From the NCBI GenBank assembly GCA_025174535.1, contig JALBUN010000008.1, positions 327,633-391,632 on the forward strand: a stretch of DNA of 64,000 nucleotides, in the 5' to 3' direction. The notes under the pieces are model-generated. The model ran no database searches, was not told the origin of the DNA, and worked only from the letters and a program-made list of their open reading frames with translations. The position numbers and the translations under genes were made by a program. Below are positions 42,389 through 55,444 of this stretch, one piece after another. Source of the DNA: Cantharellus purpuraceus (taxonomy: Eukaryota; Basidiomycota; Agaricomycetes; Cantharellales; Hydnaceae). Every line of letters begins with the position of its first letter. Position 1 is the stretch's first letter.

Positions 42389-45300
42389 ATGCACCTTCTT
42401 CTGGTCATCCCCACCGCAGCTCTCCTAACCTCCGTACAGGCGGTAACACATGACCAAACACCCTTCTCCTTACATTACAATGCTACTCCACCTATCCTTG
42501 CAGTGTCTCCAGCCAGATGGGCCACACTCAATGCATCCGTAGGTGGTAGACTCGTCTCAGGAGTTCCTTTCGCGAGGCCGTGCTATGCAGCGTATCAGGG
42601 GTTGGCGCCAGGTGTTGAAACAGAGGAGTGTGTGCGAGTGCGGAAGGCATATCGGAATGAATGCAAGTCACCAATTCGCATTTAGTGGTGCTCTGTGTTA
42701 ACTGTGGTAACGTTGCTAGCGATACGAACAAGTACTCCAGGCGCCCATATCAATACCCAGTGGGAGACGTGTCAGGCTCATAGCCAAGCATGCCTCCTCG
42801 ACTTTGCGGATCCGTTCGACCCGGAGGCAGCCACGCCGCCTAACAAATGCCATCAGGGCAGTGTGTCTAGTTATTATGTACCGCCTCTCATATCCCTGCC
42901 ATCGAGTTTGCATTGACTCTCTACAGATAGACGTTCGTACTTCAGGCGACATCCAAGCAGCCCTCGCCTTTGCGCGTGCAACTGCTGTACCCCTTGTCAT
43001 CAAGAACACAGGCCACGATTACAAGGGCCGCAGTAGTGCCCCATATTCCCTTGCCTTATGGATGCATAATCTCAAAGAGGTGAATATTGTGATGTCAGGC
43101 ACAGGTTGAAGTTCCGGATAACCGTGTCATTTCAACGATTCACTCTCTATGATTTTCACCCTGGCGTGCGGAATGACGTTTTACCTTCTTTGCGTACTTC
43201 CCATGTGACGCATTGGGTGAGGCGTGCACGTTGACTGTTTAAATATGTCTTTGTGTATTTTTACCGTCTCTCTTTTTCAACCAGATCACAATCATCTTCC
43301 ATGTTTCTTTTCTTCCCCAGCTCGCTATGAGCTTCTTCCTACTCCTCATTCCTATTGCTTTGCAGTACGGCTAATTTCCACCTGTAGATGTTGTACCACG
43401 CCGTGTTTGCGCCTACCTGTCCTGACCATGACACTGAATACGGTAAGGGGGCGGCCGTAACCCTCGGTGCGGGAGTGCAATGGTTCGAGGCGTACGCATT
43501 TGCGGAGAAGAAGGGTATTACACTGGTTGGAGGTGAGAGTCATTCCCTTGCTTCATCGTTATCATGTTTTCGTTGGGGAAGCATTTGAGGAGATGTTTGA
43601 CCAGGGGGTGTTTGCAAAACTTGGCAGTGAAATGTGCAGGGTAACATTTTATGTGTTGTACTGCGAACTTCTGCGTCACTGCCTTGCTCATGATTTCATA
43701 CACTCAATGTGGTCGTTTTCTATCTTTCCCGTGATTGGTCGCATTTTCTTTCAATTCATTCCGTGTTTACTATCGATACCTATCATTGTTGACACACTCA
43801 AATCATTTCTAGGCGCAGATAGAACAGTTGGTGCTGTTGGTGGATGGTTGCAGGTGAGTGCGCATGGATGTGGGTGGCTTTGATCACAGGCTCGACGTCT
43901 GATACGTGTGACCATGGTCTTGGTCTGGTGAGCTATGATGTGAGGATGGCCGTCTGCACGGAGCACAATGTAACATTTTGCCATGACGCAGACGTTGCGC
44001 AAAAAGGCTGCAGAGGTCATAGTATAGTCTAGCCCAGACCAAACATTTCTGCCATTTTTCAACCCATTTGACCAACTTTTGCTAATCCGCAATTGTCCCC
44101 AGGGTGGCGGCCACGGAGCCCTCTCCAATACGCTTGGCATGGGTGCTGACCGTGTCGTACGTACATTCCACTCCCCCCAATGTCTCACGCAAAACTTCTA
44201 ATAACCGATCGTTATCTAGCTGGAATTTGTGGTTGTAACACCGGATGGAGAGGTGCGCATCGCGAATCACTGCCAAAATCAGGTGCGTTTGTCATATCGT
44301 CACAACTTATGCTTGCTTCATCCCTGTGCTCTCTAGGACCTCTTCTTTGCCCTGCGCGGAGGTGGTGGTGGGACTTTTGGCGTCGTACTGTCAGCCACAA
44401 TACGTGCAGATCCAAAAGTAACGATTCAGGCTGTCTTGGTGCAGTTTCCGCCTGGACTGCGTGCCGAGGGTGGGTATCATGATTATCCTTGTTTTTTATC
44501 TATTGTAAAGGGTTACAGGGAGCACAGGTGTGAATGATAAAGGAGACCTAAGTGGTGATAGTCATGAATCGGACGACCCCCTTGCTTTTACTCGATCCCT
44601 CTGGTCTCTCCTAATAACACATGCTCTTCGATGGGTTACTGAAGGTTGGGGCGCGTATGTCAATGCGAATTCCGCTTTGTATATCAATCCTGTCCTCGGA
44701 AAGGAAGAATCACAGGAGAGCATGCGAGAGCTGGTTGAATGGGCCCAGAAGCTTAAAACCTCTGCTGGCGGACCAGAAGGGAAAGGAAAGGAGGGAGTGG
44801 TGGTGATCCAAGGCGAATATGACTCGTGGGCCCACTTTTACAATCTTTTTGCGGATGGGAATTCTGCAGTAAGTCCTACCATCCGACAAGAACAACCGTC
44901 AATGTTGACACGTCTGCCCGTAGGATCTTGGCCAACCACTTGCACTGGCCTCTCGTCTCATCCCCGCTTCGTCGTTCGCGACTAATGAGTCCCGCGCTGA
45001 GCTCCTGGATGCACTCCTTGCTGCTGAACGAGATGCTCCTGGTGTGAGGTTGCTGAAAACCACGCCATTTAATTATCCGAAATCCAGCACATCTTCGTAT
45101 GACGTGCAGGAGTTAGCGATTAACCCAGCCTGGCGCTCGTCTGTCATTCATGTGACGGCCGTCGCACCATGGAACTGGAACGCGACGCTCACGGAAGTGC
45201 ATGCACAGTACGAGACTGCGAGCAGGGCGATTGAACATCTTAGGAAGATTACTGGCAAGGAAATGGGTGAGGGGGCCGCTTATGTGAATGAGGCAGATGT

Positions 45301-45697
45301 TTATGAAGTCGATCATGAGCGTGGGTGATCACTTCACTTTGACTCTCCACAATCCTCGTATTTTTCCGTTCTTTGCTTTTGCTTATTCGTTCAGATCTAA
45401 TGTGACATGGATTGACGCACACATTCGTGTTATAGAGACGTTCTGGGGGAAACATTATCAACGGCTGTTGGAAATTAAAAACAAGTAGTGCGTTTCACCC
45501 TCAAATACGGCTCCGTTCTTGCACTTACTGTCTCTTTCGGGGCAACTTAGCGATCCTGATCGTTTGCTTGATTGTTGGCATTGCGGTAAGTTTGTTTGAC
45601 TTATTATCGACGTCTCGTTGTTAAGTTCATCACCGGTTTCATCTTGTGTCTAGTTGGATGGAACCCAGATTCGTCGCGATTCTCATGTTACCTATAG
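42389..45697 (+). CDS. Secreted FAD-linked oxidoreductase (berberine-bridge-enzyme-like), 13 exons
   Basis: Exons by frame and splice sites: 42389-42666, 42733-42877, 42927-43079, 43388-43532, 43813-43853, 44103-44156, 44220-44282, 44337-44469, 44528-44868, 44924-45320, 45436-45484, 45551-45585, 45654-45697. Together they give about 625 residues and phases agree throughout. It begins with a signal peptide (MHLLLVIPTAALLTSVQA). The FAD-binding PCMH domain shows QWETCQ, VPLVIKNTGHDYKGRSSA (its His is the usual covalent FAD site), VTLGAGVQW, VGAVGGWLQ-GGGHGALSNTLGMGADRV and DLFFALRGGGGGTFGVVLSA. The C-terminal BBE motif is DPDRLLDCWHCVGWN, ending FSCYL. The Cys that makes the second flavin bond in plant BBEs is not visible. 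Such enzymes oxidise alcohols, sugars or alkaloids with O2; the substrate is unknown. The first and the 11/12 junctions are the least certain (AAC|AAG, and a Lys-to-Asn at the second). Confidence 0.85.
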
Positions 45698-46839
45698 AGT
45701 ATACAAGCAAATGGTCGTGTAGGTTGTAACGGGTGACGGACGGAAGATTTACGCATGGTGGGTGACATTGATATCGATGCGAAACACGTTATTCTATTAG
45801 ATCTGTGCAGTCAGAAGATTTGACTACTGTACGCCTCCGGTTTGTCGGAGCACTTTGTCAGCATGTTATATCGCGTTTATATCTGTGGCTAAAGCGGTCG
45901 ACACGTGGCTATCGTAAGGGAGGGTCGTGGTGAACAATTGACCGATATAGCAATCAAATTAAAGACGTCGGTTTTGAAAACTTAAGCAAGGTCCAATTAT
46001 ATCAAGCATTCTATATTCAAGCTCAGGCTGAATGGAACGTATGTCTACCAAGGAAACAAGCACAGCGTCATAGTGAGAACAGTGCCACTTGCTTTTCTAT
46101 GCCTCAATTCGTGCACGATTCAAAGCCACCGACGACAGCGCTTGATATCACCCTTCTCGGCATCCGGCACCCCTGCATAGACAGCATCGAGATCCGTGTT
46201 TTAGAGATTAGTGAACACATTGTGGATTTATTGGCTTTTGCCACAAGGGCGTGATGGTTGCGGTGATCAAGGCATTGGTGAAGCTGGATCACCTGTGCGT
46301 TTCTCGAGTCCCTTTTGATTTGGGGCCGGAGAGACTGGATAGGATTTCCATATATACATTACTAGCGTCATCAGGATCAAATCCAGGGGGCCGGACGAGC
46401 CGGGTGGCCCAGATAGACAAGTGGTTTGTGAGCGCATGTGCATGTTGGTTTTCTACAGATGCAGGTCTTCTGCTGATAGTTGGATGTTCTTCCGGCGATA
46501 GAATACCCATGTGATGTTCACGCCTTGGAGAGCAAAGCGATTAGGCAGCCCAATTGTCATGATCTAGACTACGGAGATCAGCAGGGTTGGCGTGATGCGG
46601 CTAGAGCTGCTCAAGTTTCGACAGGAGAGCTACAGGCTTTGCCCGTCTGCCGGCAATCATAAGTGTTAACGGTAGGAAGTTACATGTGCGTTTGAAGGGC
46701 AGACGACGAGGAGAGTGGTGATTGATGGCGGTATGAATGCTGGAATTGTGCAACGATGAATGAGGATGCAATTTAGGCGGGAATGATGGCGCATATGGGC
46801 GTGGGAGTGCTGGGTTGAATTTGTTTGTCAGAGGGTCTG
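45698..46839. other. Intergenic, no recognised gene
   Basis: A minus-strand frame at 46510-46289 reads WATRLVRPPGFDPDDASNVY and looks protein-like, but has no continuation or family match I can support. Nothing else was seen. Confidence 0.35.
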
Positions 46840-46958
46840 CCCTCCCTTTGTCTTCTTTTCTTCCCCCAACTTGAGCGCCGCCTCCCTTTGGCTTGCGCAC
46901 CCGCTCTTTAGACCCATCCATCTCTCCAACTACTCTTCTTTCTTGTCCCTTCTTCACA
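46840..46958 (+). promoter_or_regulatory. Pyrimidine-rich leader of the G-alpha gene
   Basis: About 120 bp of CT-rich sequence (CTTTGTCTTCTTTTCTTCCC and similar) runs up to the ATG, with the start context TTCTTCACAATGG. Such CT stretches are common at fungal transcription starts of well expressed genes. No TATA box was identified. Confidence 0.5.
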
Positions 46959-48663
46959 ATGGGTTGTACACAATCTCACGCCGTCGACGACGAGGCAAAA
47001 GCCCGTCAGTCCATCCGCCTTTCTCCCACATTTTCTCAAGCTAACTTGCACTAGGGAATGACGAGATCGAGTCCCAGCTCAAGCGTGACCGTATAATGGC
47101 GAAGAACGAAATCAAGATGCTCCTCCTCGGCGCCGGAGAATCAGGCAAATCCACCGTTCTCAAGCAGATGAAGCTCATTCACCATGGTGGATACAACGAC
47201 TCGGAACGGGACTCATACAAGGAGATTATCTTTAGTAACACCATTCAAAGCATGCGGTACGCCCACGTTCCTACCCTTTGAAGTGCCTACCAACCTCTTC
47301 TCCTAGTGCTATTTTAGAGGCCATGCCGACGCTGGATTTGTCCCTTCACCCGTCGAACGACCCCCGCAGAGCCTGTATTATGGCTCTTCCAGCTCAAATC
47401 GAAGGTGCGCTCGGTTGCGCTCATGTGGTTCCGTCCCGCTCGCTCAGCGCTGTTTATTCTTTCTCAGGTGAATCTCTCCCCCGCGATGTCACTGACGCCA
47501 TCCGTGGCCTTTGGAGGGACCCTGGTGTAACAGAAGCCGTCCGTAGGTCAAGAGAATTCCAGGTATGCTGCCCCACGAGCCTGTGCGAACGAGATGGCGT
47601 CTGAGGGGGATTGCGGCGTCATCCCCCTCATTTCGCCCTCTTGCTACGCACAACCACCCTTGTCCATTCATTAATCGCCCCTTTTTGCTAGCTCAACGAC
47701 TCTGCAACGTATTACTTCAACGCCATCGACCGAATGAGTGCCCCTGGATACCTCCCCACGGATCAAGACATTCTTCGATCGCGCGTCAAAACTACTGGAA
47801 TCACAGAGACCATGTTCCGAGTACGTGTTCTTACATTACAAATGCAGTTACTGACCCTACTCCTGTGTCTGCTGCTGTTATAGGTTGGCGAGCTAACTTA
47901 CAAGCTTTTCGACGTCGGTGGACAACGGTCGGAGCGTAAGAAGTGGATTCACTGCTTTGAGAACGTCACAGCACTCGTGTTCCTCGTGTCCCTTAGCGAG
48001 TATGATCAGATGCTATATGAGGATGAGAGCGTCGTAAGCATGGTGTCCATCCCCAATTGGTGCTAAATGACATTCCCTGCGTAGAACCGCATGCAAGAGG
48101 CATTGACACTATTTGACTCGATTTGCAATTCGCGATGGTTTGTCAAGACGAGTATCATCCTTTTCTTGAACAAGATCGATCTTTTCTCGGAGAAGCTGCC
48201 ATATTCACCCCTGGGCGACTACTTCCCAGACTACACCGGGTAAATGATCTATAACCCTTCTCTTTATGGCGTTGCAGGTTTCTGACCTTTGAGTCTGCAG
48301 AGGTGACAACTATGATGCAGCCTGTGACTACTTATTGCACCGCTTTGTGAGCCTCAATCAAAGCGCGGCGAGCAAGCAAATCTATGCCCACTACACTTGT
48401 GCCACGGACACTCAACAGATAAAATGTTAGTGTTTTTTTGCTTGTGGGACGTCTGACCTTAAATGGCTGTGGCAACGTTGATTGATGGGATGCCATGTGC
48501 TTGTCACCCGTCATGTGATCCTCTTGGGATTCATGTTTCATTCACTTGAAACGCTTTGTTGCGGAACATAACTGACGTCGCTTCTTCCTCTTTTACAGTC
48601 GTGCTGTCGGCTATCCAGGACATCCTTCTCCAGCTTCACCTGCGAGAATGCGGCCTTCTCTAG
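46959..48663 (+). CDS. Heterotrimeric G-protein alpha subunit (G-alpha-i-like), 9 exons, 354 aa
   Basis: Exons: 46959-47004, 47055-47256, 47307-47404, 47468-47562, 47692-47820, 47884-48033, 48085-48239, 48301-48425, 48599-48663. Together they make 355 codons including TAG. The N-terminus MGCTQS carries the myristoylation Gly2 and palmitoylation Cys3. Key parts: P-loop GAGESGKST (residues 41-49), switch I Arg178 in SRVKTTGIT, switch [14 protein letters not shown] with Gln204, NKID from Asn269, TCAT near residue 325, and C-terminus ECGLL with Cys351. The last is in the position ADP-ribosylated by pertussis toxin in animal Gi. Length and residue numbers fall where they do in animal Gi and fungal group I subunits. 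It would bind GTP at the plasma membrane and relay signals from seven-helix receptors such as pheromone or nutrient receptors. All introns have GT-AG ends. The gene appears intact. Confidence 0.95.
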
Positions 48664-49058
48664 TCACTCTGCTTTACCCATCTACCAGCTCTGATACTTA
48701 TATCCGATCCACTCCTGCGTACATTCTTTGTTTCGCGTACAAGCTGGTTGTGTTTATCCCTTACTTCTCGTACCTTACTTTATGATCTACTACGCCTTAG
48801 TACCATCCGGAGCTTACTTTCCAGTTTCTCCTCTCTTATGAACGATGCCCGATGTACGATTTTTACCCATGCTCTTTGTAGATGTGAGCATGGAATATGG
48901 AGCGTTATCATGCATTTGGAATATTGCGACTGCTCAGTGACGACTAGTGGGGTGCAGGGAGGTCGATCGCTAGATTCCTGAATTTGACGCCAGCAGCCAC
49001 ATTCATATACGGCTTGGTTTCTTCTCCTACTCGTTCACTACAGCATCGCTGGACCTTC

Positions 49059-50711
49059 ATGTCACTGAAATCTAGGATCATCCTTCACATTGTTTATATC
49101 CACGGTTTTCAAGGTTCGTTGTAATGGTGCTACCCAAAGGCATCTTCATGGTAACCAACATACAAGTCCCCCCTACTTTTCCCAGGCGACCATACCACCT
49201 TCCAGTCCTTTCCGACTGATCTTCATCACGCACTTCATCCAACCATTCCATCGCACATTGAGCTGCGCAGCATCTTATATCCTACTTATAAGAGTAAACG
49301 GCCTATCGCTGTCGCTACTGAGAAATTCCTTCAGTGGTACGTGTGCTACGGATCCAAACCTGGCTCCTCATACATACTGCAGATGCGTGTAGGCTAGAGA
49401 CGCTACCAGCAGGGCCTGTCATTTTATGTGGACATTCCATGGGGGGGCTCCTCGCAGCCGAAGCCGCTACATCGTCCCTTCATGTTTCCAAGCGCGTCGT
49501 CGCGCTGATCGCCTTCGATGTTCCGCTTTTGGGTATGCATCCCCATGTCGTGGTCAGCGGCATCGCGTCACTACTGCCGCACCAGAAACGAGAGAAGGAA
49601 GGGCATGGCAACGTTAAGGCAGGTCTGAAGACTGAGAAGGAAATGAATGATGCAAATCATGTGGAGGTATCACCAGTGACACAGTCAAGCTGTAAGAACA
49701 CCTCAGTCTCCAGTGATGCCTCACTAGCCTAATGATTACACAACCTCAGCACCTTCACCAAACGCGTCACATACAACCTTATCACCGCCAGCTTCAATGA
49801 CACCCTCACCATCTACCAATCCATCACTGACACCTCCACCGCTACCGCCACGGCCGTCGTCGACCCCGCTGACATCCTCCAGTGACAAGCAACTGGCATC
49901 ATCGTCTCATACGTCTGCCGTCATGTCTCGTACTTTTGATTTCCTCCAATCTCACGCCGACAATCGACTTGTCCATTTCATCGCCAAACACCGTTCCGAA
50001 CCTATTGCGGCTGCCAGACGCTGGGTAATTGAGAGTCTCGAGTTTGGAGTATGTATGTTTGATCCAAAAGGGTTGAGAGACCGGTATGCATCTCTTGAGC
50101 GGTGGCATGGGTCATGGGTTGCCTTTTGGACTGAGACAGTTCCTGGCGATAATGAGAGGGGTGAAATGCAGACGGCAGAGAAAGTGGAGACGGAGGATGG
50201 TGAGAATCAAGCATCGATGCAAGAGCCAGAAGCTATGATGTCGTCCGAAACACTCCTAGAAGAAGCTTCTAGTACCAACCTACCACCTCGGCTCACGCCA
50301 CATTCTCTTTCAACTACATCGTCATTCGAGCTCAATGTAGATGCAGCCGTCTCGGGGCCAATCACTAAATCTGAGGACAGGGCCATCAAGAAACAAGCCA
50401 AAGTCGATCAAAAAATGCGCGAGAAGGAATCAGCGTCTCTGGCAAAAGCAGACCAGATTCATCAGAAGGCTGAACTCAAGGCGCTGCAAAAGCAACGGAA
50501 CAAGCATTCACCACATCATTTCGTTGTACGCCCTTTTCGCGACCCGCCGAGTCCGAAGCATCGTTGGGAGCAGGTCAAGATCCGAGCAGCAAAGGATGAG
50601 GTGGAAGCGCATTGTGGTTTGTTCATAAGAGACATCAATCTAGACTATGACGTTTTCCTCCGCAGGGTAGCGGAAGTTACCAAAGGCTGGGTGGATAACC
50701 TGGTCGCTTGA
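49059..50711 (+). CDS. Alpha/beta hydrolase (DUF676/lipase-like), 4 exons, 488 aa
   Basis: Exons 49059-49113, 49186-49336, 49393-49691 and 49750-50711, total 1467 nt, in phase. The N-terminus LHIVYIHGFQGDHTTFQSFP is the oxyanion-hole strand (HGFxG). The nucleophile elbow is VILCGHSMGGLLAAE (Ser in GHSMG, residue ~95). The middle is a long Ser/Pro/Thr-rich and then Lys/Glu/Ala-rich low-complexity insertion (about residues 165-400). A conserved C-terminus HHFVVRPFRD...EVEAHCGLFIRDINLDYD supplies the likely catalytic His (EAHCGLF), a motif I associate with a fungal family of such hydrolases. The substrate is unknown; an esterase or lipase-like role in the cell is inferred. A stop at 49731 in the read-through frame is avoided by the 58-bp intron at 49692-49749. 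It lies about 400 bp downstream of the G-alpha gene on the same strand. Confidence 0.82.
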
Positions 50712-53700
50712 CAGTTCTATTGTTGTTGCAGTGCGTATAGATCTAACTACACATTTCTGGTCACATCCTTTCTATCCTGTACGTCCCCCGATCCGTTCTT
50801 TAATACCTCACGTGCTATAATCACAAGGCAGTAAGGCAGTTGATGCAACTTTCGACGAAAATATTCAGAGACGAGTGTAGAGAAATGTCGTAGGGTGACA
50901 TGTAGAGTGGCAGCTCCAATGAGAACACATACTCGAAGCTCCAGCCGGCACATGCTTTTGCTGATGACTAGATCCAAATCAGAATCCACCATCGTTGACA
51001 CAAGGCCCAAATAAGATGATTATGTGCAAAGAATCAACCCTGAAAGTGCGAGCACAGCAGCATCACTCAGACCAGTGACGACGCTCATACGGCTTGCTGC
51101 ATAATGAGTCCGGCTTATCTAGCTTTTGCGGCGGAGTTATAATTCTCTCTATTTGGGTCGTGACAGCCACAGCTTGCTGGCGACTATCTGAAGGCCAGAT
51201 CTTTGAAACTGGGTATCTTGACGCTGTTGATCGTTGCTCAGATGCTCCACTTGGGTTTTACAATCTCGAAATTACATGATAAGCGTTGCAAAATAACGTG
51301 TGGTTGATTAGATACCAGAACGGTGTATGCCTCAATTCTTTCTGTCCATACGCACTGATCCTGATGATCACCAAGTCCTCCACTTCAACCTGTTGCACGA
51401 GTCAAATGTGGCGGTGGCGGCGGCAGCCCGTTTTACACCTTCTGCAACTTCCGAGCAATCACTTTTAACTCACTACTCATGAAAAAAAAAAATACGAAAT
51501 TAATGAGTTTTCATGCATCAACGAAGTGCCCCAGAATTTGATTGTTGGAATGCAATCAATTTTAAGCTTGACAACTGCATCTGCGCGTGACATGCACGGG
51601 TCTGTTGGCCTGCGCCCTTCTGTCAGTAAGTACAGCTTGTTTGAGAGTGTTGAACAAAACTGAAAGACGTCCTGTGATGGTGACAGTACACCAGACAGTA
51701 TCAAACAAACCTGCAGGCTCAGACTGTGCCGCACCACACGTTCTGAGCGACACTCATTACTGTGGCCACGAGACAGGATCGGTCGATACTCCTCCCTATA
51801 TCACTGAGTCTGATCCCACGGAAGAGTACCGTTGGGCTTAAATCTCCGGGGTGACTCTTCCCAAGATGTATTTAGTTTCTTCCGCACTAAATATACGGCT
51901 ACTATCGATGTCTGGTGTGCAATATCACATACATTTCTCTGCGTGACACAGCAGAATAGACCGTTCAGACATTTGTCAACGTGGATATGAAATATGGCGC
52001 TGAGACTTATCTTATAATGATTCTCGCCCTCAGGTACTAATTTGACGTGGTTGTGTATTTGCCTGTTGATCATCATGTCCAAGGTCAGTGAATCTGCATC
52101 ATAGAAACCGACTCTGTTGAAGTTAAGTGGACATAATGGCCAACTCCACATCACCCAGTACATCCATGGCTTCTACAATGTGCGTGTGTCCATTGACTTC
52201 AATTATAATGCTTAGATGCAGGTACTGTGGTCAACGCGACGCCAAAGCATTGTAGATTAGTGGGTCTCGAGGACTAGGCAGTGAAGGTGTTGACAGAATG
52301 GAAATTCAGTAACCTGGTGATGATCAGAGATGACGGTCTATCAGTGCATGATTCATGAAAAATTTAATGATATCGCTAGTCCATGATCGGATGTGGTCTG
52401 TTACTTATTCCCACGTTGGTCTGAAAATGGGCTTGAGTCTGGTTATATTCACCCATCCACCTAGTATAATGTCGACAGATGCGAATTTCGTGCTTCTGTA
52501 TTTCTCAGCAGGGGCAATAGACGAGATTGATATTGTGGAACTTGAGTTCCAGCAACCAGGTAATGAGCCTCCTGCATATGTGCAGGGGGTGGCGTTTCTT
52601 ATTTGCATAAGATGAGAGATACAGTGCACATCTTGTTTAACGCGGGCTGGTTGATCTGACTGAACATTCACATCATCTCTTAGGTACTCTTGTCATGATA
52701 CACACAGAGGTAACAGTTGTGCTGCGCTTGGATCCTTAACTTTTTGCTGTAAATTGGCGATGAGATATCGTCTGTGAAGTCATCTTTTGGCTTCTCACCC
52801 AAAACTAGCGTTACATGGTACTGGGGTCCTAAGTTCAGAGTTGCAGAGTATCAATCTTAATGTGGTACGGATCCCATTCAATCATTTGGAAGCGTGTTGA
52901 GGCTCAATATATTAAATCTCACAAAGTGATGAGATGGCCCTGTAGATACGCAGAAATAAACACGATTCCAGCTGTTTCTGTAGAGGTCTGGTGAGTTATG
53001 AAGTACAGAGAAGTCTCGTCGGAGCTGTAGCGGAGGTCGGATCTATCCGTTTTGCACTGTACCGACCTGCACGCAAATGCATTTGTGGCACAGCATCCAC
53101 TCTACAGATGCCATCACTCTTCGTTCAGCACTTGCACCTCGAATATTCCTCCCGCCCATCTATTTTCCAGTTGCCATCACGGATGATGCCTAGTCCCGCC
53201 CTGTCTTGCCTTGTGCACACTAATCCAGCATGGCTCTCCGTGGTATAATATTGTTATTATTCTGGTTGACTCTGAAGGATGTCTCACTGAACGTTACAGG
53301 ACTAATCCAATCTTCTAGTTAGGATACCTATTTCTGCAGTGGTCTCAGACGTCTTGCAAAAGCTCCAGTCTGATGTTGATTCGGCATGAATCGACTTTCT
53401 GATTCAGATTTGGCCCACTCGGCTTCCCTTGCGGCGCACCAACATCGTGCGCCTAGCTGTCACATACAGTCGTGTGCACGTCAATCATTCCAATGCCTAT
53501 GATTTCCTAATCTGGGAACAAAGTGTACCGTACACCATCACGACTTGCGAGCGCACATTATCATAACAACGAGGGTCGGCCGGGTCTTTTGCTGTGGCAT
53601 CTTTCTTTGGGCACCTTTTTTGGAATTTTTAATCAGTATGTTGTTGATACAGGTGGACATCCTTTCAGCCTATAAATTCGTGTCAACTTCGTCCATGTTA

Positions 53701-53788
53701 TGCCTTCCATACCCACCTGTGCCACAGAGCCAACATTTTTGTCTATTTTGTCCATTTGGTTCACCCTATCCGTCATAATTTCATCCCC
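50712..53788. other. Long stretch without a supportable gene
   Basis: Several frames of 60-120 codons occur (for example 52163-51801 minus and 52355-52615 plus), but none shows a domain, a start context or a splice chain I can defend. There is an A-run at 51482-51491. It may hold a decayed gene or the distal promoter of the DUF6533 gene. Confidence 0.35.
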
Positions 53789-55444
53789 ATGTCGTCTCAG
53801 TCAGCACAAGATACGAGTCAAGCGATATCAGACACGTAAGTGCTGCTCACAGTGGAGGCATGGGTGTCTGAAACAGGTGTACTGCACAGTATTACCGTCA
53901 GCTACGTTGAGATTTCTGCGTTCGGTGAGCCCTCGATCGTGTACACGACCCCTCTAACAAACTATCCCTTGAAAAAAGTGGTTCTTGCATACGATACTGT
54001 TCTAACACTGCCGCATGAAATTGAATATTTATGGAATAAGAAAATCAAGTTGGGGACCGCTCTATACTTTTTGGCGCGATACCCAGCCCTATGTGTTCTC
54101 TCGCTGAACATACTGTCACAGTTTTTGAATCAATCACTTCAGGTCAGTCCCTTTTTATGATTTTCGTCGGTTGTCATAGATAACATCTGAGAATATAGTA
54201 AGTCCAATCTACTTTTCCATAGACGCAAGATCCTATGGGAATCCAGGACATGCACTGCATTGTTTCACTTTGAGGATACTATTGGTATCATGCCGCTCAT
54301 TGGGGTCCAAGGTCATGACAATCTCCATTGGCCAAGGGACATTGATAGTTGATGATACTGATCATGCAGGCCTTCTTCTTGCACGAACGTACGCCATTGC
54401 AGATCACAAATACCTGGTGTTAGTAGTCCTTGGGGTTCTTGGTTGCTGTTCCATGTTCCCAACGATAGTATGTTTGCAGGCGTGTATGTATGACAACACC
54501 TAACAGAACCCCATTACAGGCAGTAGCGATTTTAGATCGATGTGACATTGCCTATTCGCAAGGCAGCATTATCAGAAGGTGCGCTCGACATACAACAGTT
54601 CCCAGTACAGAGCGCTCAATAGTCCATTAGACGTAAGGCTTATAAAAAGTTACATTTATTACAATATGGTTTAGTCTTTTGCTTCAGTCAATGATATCAA
54701 TACGATTGGGGTCGTATTGTTTGACACAATAGTGGTTTCTGTCATACTCGTTAATACTCTTGGAACCTGGAGGGTTTACAAACGATCAGTATGGCACAAG
54801 CTGTCACTAACACACCTTCTTGCCCAACAAAGTGAGTTGTGGTTTCAATTATATGTTGAGTCTTATATGAAAATATCAAAACTAGGTCTCCTGAGACTCG
54901 GGTATGTAGTTATCTCTGATGGATGGCGAAACTGATAACTCTCAGATTTGTACTGACTGTGACTGTTGCGGAGGCAATTTTGCCAGTGGTACTCTTCTTG
55001 TTCCACTCTCTATATCTTGCTTAGTACTAATCAAACGTGTTAGATTTTGAGAGTGAGTATTGCTTTAATATCGACTCGATTTCCCCTTCCCACGCTGCCT
55101 GTAGCCCGCCATCGGATCCATTGTTGGACCTATGCAGAATAGGTGAGTTGGACTCAGATCCCACCAAATTCGACTCTAGTCTCAATCATCCTAGCTTGTC
55201 CACTATTATTATTTGTCGCTTTCATCTCGAGCTCCAACAAAGAAACGCACACCCCAATACCAACACTTCTCTGGGATTACCTACGATTTCCCTTAAAAGT
55301 TTCCATGCAGCCACCCGAAGGATGCACGACAACGTTATGGCAGAGTTTGGTAATTCAAGCTCTGACGAGCGTGTAGAAAATGAAACATCGCGAGAGGAAC
55401 TTGTGCTTCCGGAGTCGCATATGCCGTCAGGGATGATAGAGTGA
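53789..55444 (+). CDS. DUF6533-family seven-helix membrane protein, paralogue 1
   Basis: ATG 53789 (MSSQSAQDTSQAISDT). Likely early exons are 53789-53835, 53890-53924 and 53979-54142. The last encodes VVLAYDTVLTLPHEIEYLWNKK followed by LGTALYFLARYPAL, the signature of the DUF6533 domain. Further exons encode RTCTALFHFEDTIGIMPLIG, LLARTYAIADHKYLVLVVLG, AVAILDRC, VVLFDTIVVSVILVNTLGTW, RSVWHKLSLTHLLAQQ and FVLTVTVAEAILPV, alternating with 50-90-bp introns. The last ~75 codons (to TGA 55442-55444) are a cytoplasmic tail with FHAATRRMHDNVMAEFGNSSSD. At least six hydrophobic segments are visible. The family is abundant in agaricomycetes and has no established function. Exact borders of the later exons are uncertain. 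Confidence 0.75.

Noticed and set aside
49334..49732. Separate 132-residue hydrolase ending at 49732
   Set aside because: A phase-consistent 58-bp intron (49692-49749) joins it to the downstream frame, which contains the expected hydrolase C-terminus.
51801..52163. 120-codon minus-strand frame in the 50.7-53.8 kb gap
   Set aside because: No start context, domain or neighbouring exon could be supported, so it is left unannotated.
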